A DNA stretch of 64,000 bases, from NCBI GenBank assembly GCA_024349245.1, contig JALDNG010000016.1:4948001-5012000 (forward strand), in the 5' to 3' direction. Below the pieces are notes generated by a model. The model worked only from the letters and a program-made list of their open reading frames with translations. It was not told where the DNA came from and ran no database searches. Made by a program: the position numbers and the translations under genes. The stretch's first letter is position 1. Each line of letters opens with the position of its first letter. Source of the DNA: Neodontobutis hainanensis. Its lineage: Eukaryota > Chordata > Actinopteri > Gobiiformes > Odontobutidae. Positions 49,098-61,500 of this stretch are shown one piece after another.

Positions 49098-49111
49098 CCA
49101 CCAGATGTCAG
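49098..49111 (+). promoter_or_regulatory. CTCF-like motif, one mismatch
   Basis: CCACCAGATGTCAG has the same single mismatch as the site at 46443 and the same orientation. It lies roughly 300 bp before the probable ccdc88a promoter region. Confidence 0.35.
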
Positions 49112-49369
49112 CCTCTGACTTAGCGTACTGTTGCGCATGATGTTTTTAATACTATTCCATGGCCCTCCAAATTACTTCTATTGGACAATGCTGTTTCAAA
49201 GACTTGACTTTGCTGACACTGTATTACTCACTGCAAATTCCAAATAAATAATTTTGGGAATTATAAATTAACTATTAAATGATCTGAACGGTCACATTTA
49301 GCAATATCAAATGTTTAGGAGGAAACCCTAAATTGAAAAGGCTACTGTGTTCATTGGCCTATTTTTTCT

Positions 49370-50036
49370 TGTGATGGGAGGCGGAGGCAAAAGAGGCGGT
49401 ACTACGTGTCCTCCAGTCATCCTCTGAACTGCCTCCTCCTCAGTCTGCACCATTTGAACTGGAGCTGCCGAGGAAGACACAAAATGAACATAATACTCGG
49501 ACCACAAGGACTGTAAGCATCTGGATGTTAACGAACTGGATACTTCCGTTTATTTTGACGTCCCACTGGAATATTTAAATGTAGGATACCCCGCGTTTAT
49601 TCAAAGCTCGTTTGTCTGATTTTTGCCAGTAACGGTGCGTTTCTTTAAGCCGTTAGCACTTAACTACACCTGGGGAAGCTCTCCTGCAGTCGTGTCTATT
49701 CATTTGTCTTTGTGGGTAGATAAAGTGGAGAGACCGCGATCTACTTTCAGTTGCAACATTTATTAAAAATGTAATCATTTGCCCCGTCCATGAGCTAAGC
49801 CAAAGACAACCAGAAAAAAAAAAATCTGCTGGATAGTGTCCTGGAGAACGTGGATTTATAACTCATCAAACATCTCTTACTACGAAGACGTCGGGTGCCT
49901 TTCTAGGGCTGTTTGCTAAAATGAACGTCGCTTTTTTTGAATCAAACAGAAGTGAAGACTGAAGAAACAACCCATATACCTCTAAAGCACATATTCACAT
50001 CAGCTGAAACTGAACGGCGCAGCTGCACTGGAAAAT
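49370..50036 (+). promoter_or_regulatory. ccdc88a promoter and 5' UTR
   Basis: The stretch before the ccdc88a start has G/C-rich blocks (ggaggcggaggcaaaagagg; ctgcctcctcctcagtctgc) and no TATA box. A small upstream ORF of 13 codons (ATG at 49921, TGA ending at 49962) precedes the main start by 75 nt. The transcription start is not determinable from sequence. Confidence 0.5.
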
Positions 50037-53000
50037 ATGGAAAGTGAGGTTTTCACCCCATTGCTGGAGCAGTTCATGCTCTCGCCTCTGGTCTGCTGGG
50101 TAAGAACCCAATTAGCAATTCATGTGCCTTTTTTTTTTTTTTTTTTAAAGAAATTAAACACATCTCCCACGCCTCTATTCTTCTAGGGCATACTGATTAT
50201 TTCAACGCCCATTTCAATTGTTCCATTTATTTCCAGGTGAAGACAGTGGGGCAGCTGACAGTGACAGATGGCACCAAATTGTCGGAATATATTGAATTAG
50301 TGGATGGGATTTACCTGAACGAGATAATGTTCGAGATGTAAGTAAAGTGACACCTTCTGAAACGATTTAAGCAAAACTAACATGACATGTGTAGGCTCAT
50401 AAACAAAAGTTAGAGGCACTTTTAAAGAGGCAGTAGCAGGAGGTGAAGGTCTTCTTGGCTTTGAAGAAGATTTTTTTTTTTTCCCCAGAAATCTTTCAGT
50501 GTGTCACTTGGGTTTGAAATTGTCTCCTTGAATGGACTCCTTGAAGCTTTAGCTTATTCTTGTGCATGGCATTTCCCGTTCAGTTGTTTATTTTGTTAGT
50601 GTATGTTTTTTTTTTTTTTTCAGTCTGCCCCAACTGTCAACTGCAGCAGACACACTAACACTCCGCCCCTAGAGCTGCAGTGCTAAATTTTCTGACTGTG
50701 CTGTGCAGGGGATTAAACTAGGCATTGTATTCGAACTTTACCGTTTTTCCACTTATAAATGTTGATGGAGGACTTTCCTTTGTCTAAACCCACAATGTTC
50801 TACTGGAATTATAATTTATTATTTTTTTTGTACATTTTCCACTTATGCTACTGCCCACACTGTCAGGATTTTATGCTTTGTGCCTGGCTGTCACAGACTG
50901 TAACGTTCAAACATTCCAGTTGATGCATTTTTAATACATTATTTGCAGGGCCACTTGGTAGGACACATTACTATACACTATAAAACATGCTTATGGGTTA
51001 CATGCTTGAAATTTAACAGTTAAAGTATGTATTGTGTCACTTACCTCGCCTCATCTTCAGTTTAGACTGGGAAAATGGTGGAGTTGATTTTTTTTTTGCT
51101 GCTGCACAGCCATCACTCTAGCCCTGGTGTGTTGTGATTGATAACATTTAAATGTAGTGCAAGAAGGGCTAGACATTTCTGCCTTTTGGAAAACATTTGC
51201 CCTGGTTTCTTTTTACTTTTTCTTCAAACTGTAGTTATCACTGAAATGCTTGGGCTCAACATTATGAGAACATGAGACGGTGAAGTGAAAAGTGCCTTTA
51301 AACTAAATGTAGTTGGAAAAATGTACTTTGCAGCTGTCCCATTTTAAGCTGTAAACTCGCAACCTCACCACTGTCGCAGTAATGTTTGGCCTGGAATTTA
51401 ATAAAGGAACATCTTATACAGGGAACATTTGTGGTTGGTGGGCTTCTACAGTAGGCTTTTAGCCCCATGCTGGCTGGCATGGGGCTAAAATGATGTATGA
51501 CTGGCCCAATGATCGCCTGACAGGATGTTGGTGTGTGTGTGTGTGTGACTGTGTGTGTGTGTGGGACTGTGTGTGTGTGTGGGACTGTGTGTGGGACTGT
51601 GTGTGACTGTGTGTGTGTGTGTGTGGGACTGTGTGCATGAGTCGGTTAGTTTGTGCGCCTGCATTTGGTTTTGGAGTCATGCAGCTGTTGATGGCCATCT
51701 TTCCCAGTCACTCTCCCAAACAGAAGGCCTACAGTATCTTCAGAGGTTCTGTTGGTGAGACTGCATTCTGGGAATATCTGGTTATTTTAATAATATCTCT
51801 GTCTGGCATCAACCATGGCAGACAAGCTGGCAGCAGTCACAAACACAGAAGAGAGACCCCTAGATTATCTAACGGTTTACTGAAGCCCAGATGGCACCGG
51901 ACCCCCTCCCATGTCCCCTTTTCTGTGACATAACCTGGCCAATTAGATCCCCCTCCCCAGTGCTGTCACACCACATTGTTTTCCACGTGGCAAGCATGAG
52001 CCAATTAATTTTTTGTCCGTGTGACAAGTGTCCTATTGAATGTTCTGCTGTAGGTACATGCTAATTTTTTTTTTTATTTACTTTTTTTGGTCAACCAGAC
52101 TGTCCTGCATTTGAGGACTGTTTCGGTAGTTTCCTGTGGACTATAGACTAACCAAAAAAAACACACCAGTATTTTTGCACAATAAAATATACAGGATTTA
52201 CGTTAAATGTACCTCTTATTTCTGACTTAATGGTTTTGTTTGTTTTGTTACCTTGATGTGCCTATAGTTAAAATTATGTAATAGATTCCTTTTGAACACA
52301 AAATGCATGCAGTCTCATTTTGTCATTTTGTCAGTCTCTCTGCCAAGGGTACTTATTCAGCTGCGTAAGCACATACACTCAGGATGTAGTCTACAATCCT
52401 GTTGTCATCACGTCCTTGTAATGACAAAATTGGCTTCTCAGCAGTTAAAAAAAACATAGCATGTAAACTAGGCAATAGAAAAATAATTTAGTCTTAAAAC
52501 ATGTTGTTCCTTTAGGAACTTAGACTTTATTTTGAATTGAAGTACATAGTATGTAGAAATCCAATTTCAAAATCTCTGTCCAAGCCTCATTGCTTCAGCC
52601 AGACCCCAGACTCTCCCCTTGTTTTCTTTTAGCTACATGTCAGAGTCTCTGTTGACTTTCTTTAGTGCGTGCTGCAGAAATATTTGAGATTCCTGCTGGA
52701 GCAGATGAAAAGAGCAGCAGTGAGATCCAGTTGACTTTTAGGCATGTATTTGGATGCTCATTCTTTTGTCATTCCTTCTGCCAGACTAAGGGATGTATGG
52801 ACAGGAAGCAGCAGCTGTGACTTTGACAGGGCATAACTTTAACAAGGTTGTGTTAATGTAAAGCACTTAACATTAAACCCAAGCAAGGACACACCAAATC
52901 CCTCAGAGAGTTTTCGGAATAGACATATTTTTGTTGTCAAGCGGATGTTACAATTTTCAAACGACATACAATGTGAAACATAATGTTTTAGGCTGTTCTC

Positions 53001-56000
53001 ATTGTAATTGGTGTCTATTCAGTTAACTCCGTGCGGGTTGTTCAAAGATTGAACGGCTGGGCTCTTAACAGCTGCTATAGCTACAGGTTTGTGGGGTACA
53101 ACAGAACTTGTACACTTGTTAGCCAATCAGGAAAGAATATTCAGATTTTTTTATGGTACAACATTGACAATGAATACTTGACCAGAAGTAAGCAGTGACT
53201 AATCAGGGACTGATACATTTAAAGAGGAACTTCAACAGCAGAATTGTGACAATAGCTAACTCATGTTGTTGTTGAGATTGCAGTGGCCTATCACATGCAG
53301 GGCTGCCTTTAATTTCAACATTGACGACCAGACTCATTTTTTTCCCAACTGACTAGATTTTCTTTACGTGTTTGGTGGTTAGAAAGAACCTAGTCCAGAT
53401 ATTAAAATGGTCAGGTCACTTCCCACCAAGTGACAATAATACATTTAGCTGAGGTCTCTATGGATACTGAGGCAAAGGAATGAGAAGAGGCCCAGAAGAT
53501 AAAGGCAGGAGAGAAACAAGACCATGAAGAAGCCAAGACAAGGAAATGGACCCATGGGAACCACATACCACTGGTCACAATGTGACTGGCTTGTTTACTT
53601 GTGCTCCTTAATTACTAGCAGTTGAAGTAGCTCTTCTGTGGTGGAGAGACTAGTGCACCCGGTTTAGGTGTGGGAGATTGGGGGATTTGAATCTCCTGGG
53701 GAGCAACTCCAGCCACAGACTCTCTGTGCCAGTCCCAAGCCCGGGAAATGAAGAAGGTTGCGTTTTGAAGGGCGTCCAGCGTAAAAACATTGTCAAGCTA
53801 CTCCTACTGAAAACTACTTTGCTGTGGGGACTCCCTGATGGGAATAAGTTGAAAGGCACTGTTTTTATTTTAGTCTGTTGTTCGTTATACTAAATTGAAG
53901 ATCTCACAAAACCGTCCACTGTTTTAAATTCAATAATATTCATTTTATTGATTTTTGTTTCTTCTACAAGCCAGTCTAATGTTTTATTCAAATCATTACT
54001 TGGGTATACATAACTGCATGAGTGCTGTAGTCACCCTAGAGACACAAATTGGATCTTATTGCTTTTCACCTTCTGCTAATTTTATAGTAAAAACAACGTA
54101 GTGCACCATTTGCTGTTTGTAACGTATAGCAGCAAATCACAAAATCATCTCGCTAATAAGAGCTCATCCCCTGTTTACTATTCCACAGATTTCAGCCTTT
54201 CCCACTACAGGCACACTCCCATGTTTAGATAGTCTGGCTCAAGGTCTCTATCGCCAACATGTGGCTTACATTTCCCTTTGTAAGTGTGCCTATACCATGT
54301 GCAGAGTGTGTGGGCATGTGCCTGGCTGCCCTAGCTGACTTTAATGTAGCCTGTCATAAATAGGCTAACACTACTCCCTAACCTACTCAACCAATCAAAG
54401 CCAGAGGATGAGAAGAGAAAGCCCAATGGCCCCAGGCTCCACATAAGGCTACAGAACCCACTGACAGCACTGATGTGCCAGCTTACCGATTTGCTGTCTG
54501 GCCAACTTGTAGACTATCTGCTTGTCTTGCCGGCTTCCTTTAATTCTACTTGTCTATTTTAAGTCCTAAATCTACTATATCAGCAGGAACAGGCTGGGAG
54601 GTAATATCTGGAATCCCCTTCCTTATTATCACAGTGATTGGTGTTAAGCCCATGTATTTAGTTGTCTACTGAACTGTAAAAAGGGGAGGGGGCAGCCCTT
54701 TGCATGCTTATAGCCTGGGAAGGATGTAATGCATTTTGTATGGATGCCATCTATCTTACTATCTAACTTGGTGAGTGCGAGGCAAAGTGGGAATGGTCTG
54801 CACTTGTCAATTGTTTCTTTTAATTATTATTTATTTAACCGGGTCAGTTGAGAAGCAAAGGAATCTATCTGTGCACCGCCCTCTTTCACGCACCTCAGAC
54901 GGAACATTACCCTGCTCGCTCTGATGGGATTACAGCATCTACAGTGCTTTTTAATTAAAGGGTAAAATAGGCCCCCTACTATGGACATTGAAAGGGGCTG
55001 TGTGTGGGGGATGATGGTGGCATGTGACCATTCATTTAGGCTTGTGTTAAAAAGAGCACTGTGTCGTCCTGATTAGCCCGATTGTGAGGGTGGAGGCTGA
55101 AAAGACTAATGAACACACACGCCAGTCCTCAGACCTCAGACATAATGCTTTTGCATCACATTTGGCTACAAATGTTAAATTGCTATATGCAAAAGTAGAA
55201 CAAAGGGTATGGTTTTGTAATTAGGGGGATACCATTCAGCCAGAATTCCCTTGTGACTATCAACTGAACTGGATGTCCTTGAGAAAGAAGAGTCCTTTTC
55301 CTTCATCTTTAACTGTACAATAATAAAAAAAAAATTTACGGCTGTTTGCAGGATATCAGATGAACACACTGTACATTGAGAATTTGAAAGTACAGTTCTG
55401 CGCAGGAGCACAGATGCAGTCATGAGCACATATGCATGACTTCACATGTTCCCCTACCCATGTACAGTTAGAAGCATGCAACACACTCCTCCCCCCTTCT
55501 TGGGGCAGCTTGACCCTCTTATTTAGGTCATGAGATGCTTTGATCTATGTGGTACTATATTGTATTATGGCTAAAATATTTCGGTTGTATCGTATTGTTG
55601 TTAAATTTATATCGGTAACAAATGAATCTCAAATGTGTGCTGTGCCTTTTACACATTTTCATTCATTATTAAGTATATGTCTGTGAATGTTTTAGTACTT
55701 TGCGTATTGAAAAAAATTATGTAAAAATGACGCTCTCCAGCAGTCCTGTTTGGGAAGTTTTGGGATTGCCCTCAAGCATCAGTCGAACTCAAAGGCTACC
55801 AGTCATGCTTACGTCCTGAGCTCGGTGTTCTAGTATCTGTTTCTGTGTCATTTAAATAAATTTTGTACACACTACTGCTTATATTATCACAAAGTTAATC
55901 TACTACCACCATGTGTCATTTTATCTGGGGAGAACACATGACCTGCAGAAAGCTCAAAGTTTCATGCATTCCACACAGACGGGGTAGATTTTATAATTAT

Positions 56001-56682
56001 GTTTTGACTGTTGAGTGATCTTATTAGAGATTTTGAAAAGGTGTGATTGTATTACCTTTATTTCAGGGTAATCTTCAAAGATATGTAAATGTTAGCTTTG
56101 TTTGTATTTGAGAAGCACTGAGCATATGGTACTACTGTGTGAGTAAGAGGAATGTCTATAAGCCTCACTAAAACATGTTGACACCCGTGATAAATTTGCT
56201 CATAATGCATGCTCCTTCAAAGCCCTCAGGGCACAAGGCACTAAAAACAGCTCATGTGAAAACTAAAAGTGAAATATTTTTGGGGTAATACATATCTTAA
56301 ATTGCAGACAAATGTATTGTTAAAGCAATATAAAAATGTGTCATGTGTATTTTACACCATATAACCAATTTTGACATATTAAGAATGTTAAGAAACTGCA
56401 ACTTTTGAAGACGACCTACAGATATTTTTTAACAGGGTTAAACCATTGCCCTTTTGTAAACAAGTAGTCCCTTGTCACTTGGCTGTGAATCATTTTAGCT
56501 CTTCTCTAATCTGCTCTGTCAACATAGTGTCAAAGTGGCATCTTTGTAATAAACATACTTTTTAATCTTTTAGCAATTCCAAGGCCACAGTACAGAGGAC
56601 CAACAAGAAAGTGAACAATGACTCCACGCTGCGCATCCAGAATCTCTCTATTCTTATCAGGCAGATTAAAGCCTACTATCAG
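50037..56682 (+). CDS. ccdc88a: Girdin (CCDC88A), first three coding exons; continues beyond the window
   Basis: Coding exons 50037-50099, 50237-50337 and 56574-56682 give the first 91 residues, in frame, with AG/GT borders. The start MESEVFTPLLEQFMLSPLVCW closely resembles the girdin N-terminus, and VNNDSTLRIQNLSILIRQIK with the preceding LVDGIYLNEIMF is the Hook-type calponin-homology domain used to bind dynein light intermediate chain in this family. The start context is strong (A at -3, G at +4). The paralogue ccdc88c (Daple) is less similar at the N-terminus, and the position beside pnpt1/cfap36 also favours ccdc88a. The long coiled coil and the Galpha-binding C-terminus lie beyond the window. 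Girdin links Galphai/Akt signalling to actin and cell migration. Confidence 0.9.
51529..51634 (+). repeat. GT-rich compound microsatellite with GACTGT interruptions
   Basis: GT runs separated by repeated GACTGT steps, in ccdc88a intron 2. The interruptions recur as a higher-order pattern. It causes spurious open frames on both strands. Confidence 0.92.
53640..53865 (+). repeat. SINE-type family C, nearly full copy
   Basis: It begins 'actagtgcacccggtttagg', has a B-box-like GGGGATTTGAATCTCC, a 'ccagtcccaagcccgggaaa' block, 'ggttgcgttttgaagggcgt', and ends 'gctgtggggactccctgatg' then 'agttgaaaggc'. This matches a familiar teleost SINE with an RTE-like tail. It sits in ccdc88a intron 2. The fragment at 13619-13668 is its 3' end. 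Confidence 0.65.
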
Positions 56683-58531
56683 GTAAGGCCTGTTTAAACT
56701 TGTTTATTATACATTTCTGTAATCTGTTTTGAAATGGCATTAAAATTGTGTGATATACAGTTTAGTTATTACAAATTGTAGGTGCTTTAAAATTACCCCC
56801 TGGTTGCTGTTCTCTGCCTTGTTTTAATGAAATATGTAAACGGTTTATCACAAGACGCTTGCACATGAGCCGTGGGATGTTTATCTGCCGTTGCTTACAT
56901 GTGACTGCATGTGTGATGTGGTGCACTGACTCCTTCCAGATGCTGGTTTGGGTAGCGTGTACTGTACATATACAGAGATGCGACACTTCAGAAATGCAAC
57001 AAAAGGTGCGGTTCTGCCTCAGCCCATGCACTGATGAAATGCTCTAGTTGCTTTATGCTCATGTTTATGCCGCATTTTTTTTTCACAGGCATTAGGCAAC
57101 AGCAGCTCAATTTTACGTAGAGTTCCAAAAGAAATTATGCAACATACTTTTATTCAGTTGAATTTAGGTCTCGCAGTGACAGTAACACTGTCAAATATGC
57201 GCCTCTTTCACAGGATGACTTCAGTCACTAAGATGACAAAAGCCTGATAAAGAAGTCTTATCTCACAGCACAATCTCTTCTTCAGTGCACTTTAACAACT
57301 AATCAGATGCAGTAATGCAGCTAGAGTTCTCTCCACACATTAGTCAGATGTAAAATTATGCTAAAACAAACGTCAGAGAGAATGTCAAAGAAATGGGTCC
57401 ATCATAATTTTTTAGTTAATCTCATTCTAATTAAGTTATGTTTTCTGCAACCGGGATATGGCATAATGTTGCTTCAATTGTGATTAGCTAACTGTGGGAG
57501 AGTTGCACTAGAGTCTTTACAATCAGATACAGCTTTATGGCTTACTCCAATGTATCATTATTGACTCCTTGTAATCCCAGAGAATTAACCATGAGTCAGC
57601 TTGTCATTGTCACTTCTTCAATTTATGTAAGTGATGGTTGGGCTGTTTTGCTGAGACTGAGCTTTCCCACACTTAGACTTAGTACTCTGACCCATTTCCT
57701 CAGTGCTTGTGCACACAGGCCAACGAGAGAGCGTTATTTATTAAGACTTTAAAGATAGACTTATAAAGAGGTAATGAAAAGTTTTAAATTTACTATAATT
57801 TTGCTAGCATTAATTCTGGATCTTTACCTTGGGCTTTAAATTTTGTCTTTGGAGTGAAGACCTCACTCACTGGTTAACCTCTTTGTTAAGCCAACCTGTT
57901 AATCACTTATGGGTCATTTTTCAAACAATCAGGCTATTGTGCAGACTTTATTGAAAAGCTTTGCTGTCTCAAAGAGTCTGTGTGAGCTCAAGGTTACGCA
58001 GTAATCAAAGGAGTCAGTGAACGATGAGATGATGGTGGGAATTAACTTGGCTTGTGTTGGTCACTGGAGAAATGTCAAACATACCCTTCTTCAATCACTT
58101 TTCACAATTAAGAGTTAAATGCAGCACCTAAGAGTGCAGGGTTGGTGTGAATGGGACAATACGACAATGACACTCTTGTTCCTACACAGTGTTTTGTTAA
58201 TCTTCTCTGTTATTCCTGCCTGAGGCTTTTGTTTAAAGGCATTGCCCCTCAGAGACCACCTGCAGTATGACCCTCCCTAAAGTCACCAGTTGTCTTCTCA
58301 ATGACCAACTGCCCTCTGCTTGGCCTCTTAGGGACTGAAACAGCTACTGATCCTCACGACTAGTCATCCGATGGAAGTGGCGGCAGAGAACTTGTTTTCC
58401 GTTTCCGTTTCCAATAAAATAGTTGTTGGGTTATTTATATTGACTTATTTGGTGTTGCTGTTGCTTTATTGCAAAATATTTGTGAAACTGCAATGACTAC
58501 TTCATCTTTATTGTCACGTTAAACAACTTGT

Positions 58532-58567
<36 letters not shown>

Positions 58568-61500
58568 TCATCAAAGATATTTCTAGCCAGAATAGACTGC
58601 TTAAAATAGAGGCAAAATTTGTCTTTAATAAATACTATTGATGTGGTGTTCTCTCCATGTGGTAACTTTGTCACTTATTGGTTTCACATTTCCGCAGCCA
58701 TCTGGATGGAGACAGACCCAGACCCAGACTAATGGGCTTAGCAGGTCTTTAAGTTGCTGTACTGCTCAGCACTTTCTTCTTCAACTTGTAGGGGCTTTAC
58801 ACGGTCCACTTCTTTGTGATTCAAGGTATTGGCTCCATTTAAAGTGATTGGATTTTTGAAGTGTGATTGAAGAGGGGTAACGACACCTTACAAGTGTAGC
58901 TCTATGTTGTCCAACTGTGAATCTTAATGTAATCATACACTTAAAAAACTGATATGAAGGTTGTTTGATGTACATTGGTAGGGTTTCTTGTGTTTTATTG
59001 CTATATGTTGAGGAGATTGTGTAGGTGGGATTTACTGTCTAGACTGGCTTTGATTTCACAGTATGGTGTATAGATCAGTCAAGAGCAGCTGGAACCACAT
59101 GAGACAATGTATTGTGAGATCTAATGTTCAGCAGCAGACGATCCTATTTCCTCAGTGTAAAATAAAAACAAAAAAAAAAACATTTCAGTTCCATAGGATA
59201 TTACTTTTCCGGTTTCTTATTTAACTTCAAAGACTAAAGTCCACTTTCCTTTCTTGACTGGTCAGTCCAAATATAATCTGGGCCTCTTTTTAATTTAGTG
59301 GCCTTGGTTTGGCTTTCCTGAGTAAAGTAATGTAGAGCTCAAGCCAGCTGAACTGGTTTTTAAGGCTTGTGGGAATCTCTTTATCCTGGTTTGACAAAAT
59401 TAGGCTTTAGAGCATTTGTTGTCAGTGCAGCAAAAATTGCATTTTCATAATGCCTTTGTTTGCTTATTGCATATGCCTGTGTAATTTATGTGTAACTTAG
59501 TTTTTTCTCCTTTCCTTAAGTGAGACTTGTTGAACATGTTTGGAAATAAGGGCTGCTCTGTCTTCTCTTTGCCTCAGCTTTGCTTTGGGGTGTGGCATTA
59601 AGGCTGCTGTGTTTTGACTGAACTGTAACAGAGGCTGCCATTCATACTCAGCAGGCCTTACTTTTGAGTTTTCTGGTGCATCTTTAGCATCTGTGGTATA
59701 ACCGCTCTTATTTTAGCATTAGCTTTGGTACATTTTTGCTGGGTTCGGGCCTTTTACACTATAGGGTCGTCTAAGGGTCATCCATGTGATCAGATTTGGA
59801 TTTCTACATTTAACATCTTCTGATTAATGTTTGAGTCTGTGTGTATAAAAGAAGGGGTTGATCATTTCCTTCCTTGTTGACCAAAAACCTACACAAGGAC
59901 ACACATCTACTACCACAGACATTTGCTAAACGTTTTTTTTATTTATTTTTTTATCCAGATTTTTTACACATTTATAGCTCAAGGCTCAAGTGAGTTACAC
60001 AAATGCAGACATGTGTTTCATGATTTTATTTGTTTTTACTTTGCTGAATTTAGCAACAGTAAATGGAATCGGAGTGAGTTTATTAAGGACGTGCTTATGT
60101 GACTGCAGAGTTGCATGCTGTGAGTCACACTAGTGGACCTAACAAGGGAGGTTTGTATGACCTCACAGACAAATACTGTAGGTCTTATAGGTTAGGTTGT
60201 GAAATAGTTAATGTAATCTAGATGCACACAATTATTGGAACAAACTTTAATGTTAATTCATTAATGATTTTTCTTTTCATTGTAAGAACGATTATTTATG
60301 TTTATAAGCCATATGAGTTACCAATTATAATCACAGCCTAAAGTGTGAAATGAAGCATGGTTTACCCAAATAGTCTGCGCTAGCACATACCTAATATGTG
60401 CAAGTGTGTTAAGTTTGATAAAGCACACAAGAAGCAGAATTCATGAGTTTTGGTGTAAAGAAGGTTCCCACATGTTGTTGCAGGAGTTATTTTCAGACAA
60501 GCAGAGTTGCATGAAAAGGAAGCCCAACGCATGGTTCCTCTTTTCCAGCAAGGCTGGTATGGTTACGTGCACATGATTTGTCATTCTGGTTGAGGAAATC
60601 AACCCCATGATGCAATTTTTAAATTTAAATAACAACATGTTTTTTCGGAAATCACACATGCCCATCTGATATTAAAAACTTCTTCAAAATTTCACTTTGT
60701 GTATGTGATCAGATTTTCAACACAAAAAAGCAAAAGCTGCTTAGCAAATTAGATTAAACAGCAGATTGTAAAACAGAGAGCTTCATCAAGCGAACCATAA
60801 GTGAGGTTATTAAAATGACATGTGGGCCCTTGTGTGCTTTGCAGGAGAGTAATGTCTCTGGCCAAGACAAAATGGTGCCTGGAGGCAATTGTAAAGGGGC
60901 ACTATGGACTATCTACCCCACCTGCCTCTACCTTCAGGTCGGGCAGCAGGAGCAACTTGTTTGCTCGTTCAGCCTGCAGGCTTTGTTGGAGAAGTACTCT
61001 AGCTGTTAGATAACACTGGAAGAACAAAAGGAACGGAGCACTAATGTCTTGTTTTCTCCTCCTCCTTGTGTAAGAGATGATCTGTCCATCTGGCAGACAG
61101 TAGCCCCGACTGCTGCGCTTTAACAGCCAACAGCCACCTCTGAGTTTGATTTTTAACCCTGTTGTTAATTATTATTATCATACGTCCAACAGCTAACTCA
61201 TTCCCACACACAAACAAAGATGGTTGTGTCCACAGATATGACTTAATTTATATATTTTAATTGCTTTGATAACATGGACTATGCCAACGGGGAAAAAACA
61301 AAATATTGCTTGTTGTATCATTGCATTATCGTGGCATTTTTATAATAATGTAACTGCTGTGTATAACCCTATTTTAGCCCGGTTTGATGTCTATCTGTGA
61401 AATTGCACAGTTCCAATTCAAGAGGCTAGAGAAGTGGAGTGCTGTTCAAGGCTTTGTGTGTTTATCTTTCTGTGTGTCAGTGCTGGCTGTGAAACAAACA

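Larger units (their letters stand above)
45947..49400. other. Spacer between divergent pnpt1 and ccdc88a
   Basis: Contains the pnpt1 promoter just right of 45946; no TATA box is clear, and a GC-rich cacgcgcggggg lies near 46012. Two CTCF-like sites occur at 46443 and 49098, and a LINE-tail fragment near 48790-48960. No coding exon is supported. A 'tttttgtgtag' immediately before the pnpt1 ATG exon on the minus strand could be an acceptor, so a 5' UTR intron is possible. Confidence 0.55.

Noticed and set aside
60846..61013. Exon-like open stretch after 'ctttgcag' within ccdc88a intron 3
   Set aside because: It keeps the ccdc88a frame for about 30 codons up to a GT, but the residues bear no resemblance to the family's next exon. 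Probably a chance acceptor, though RNA-seq could show a cryptic exon.
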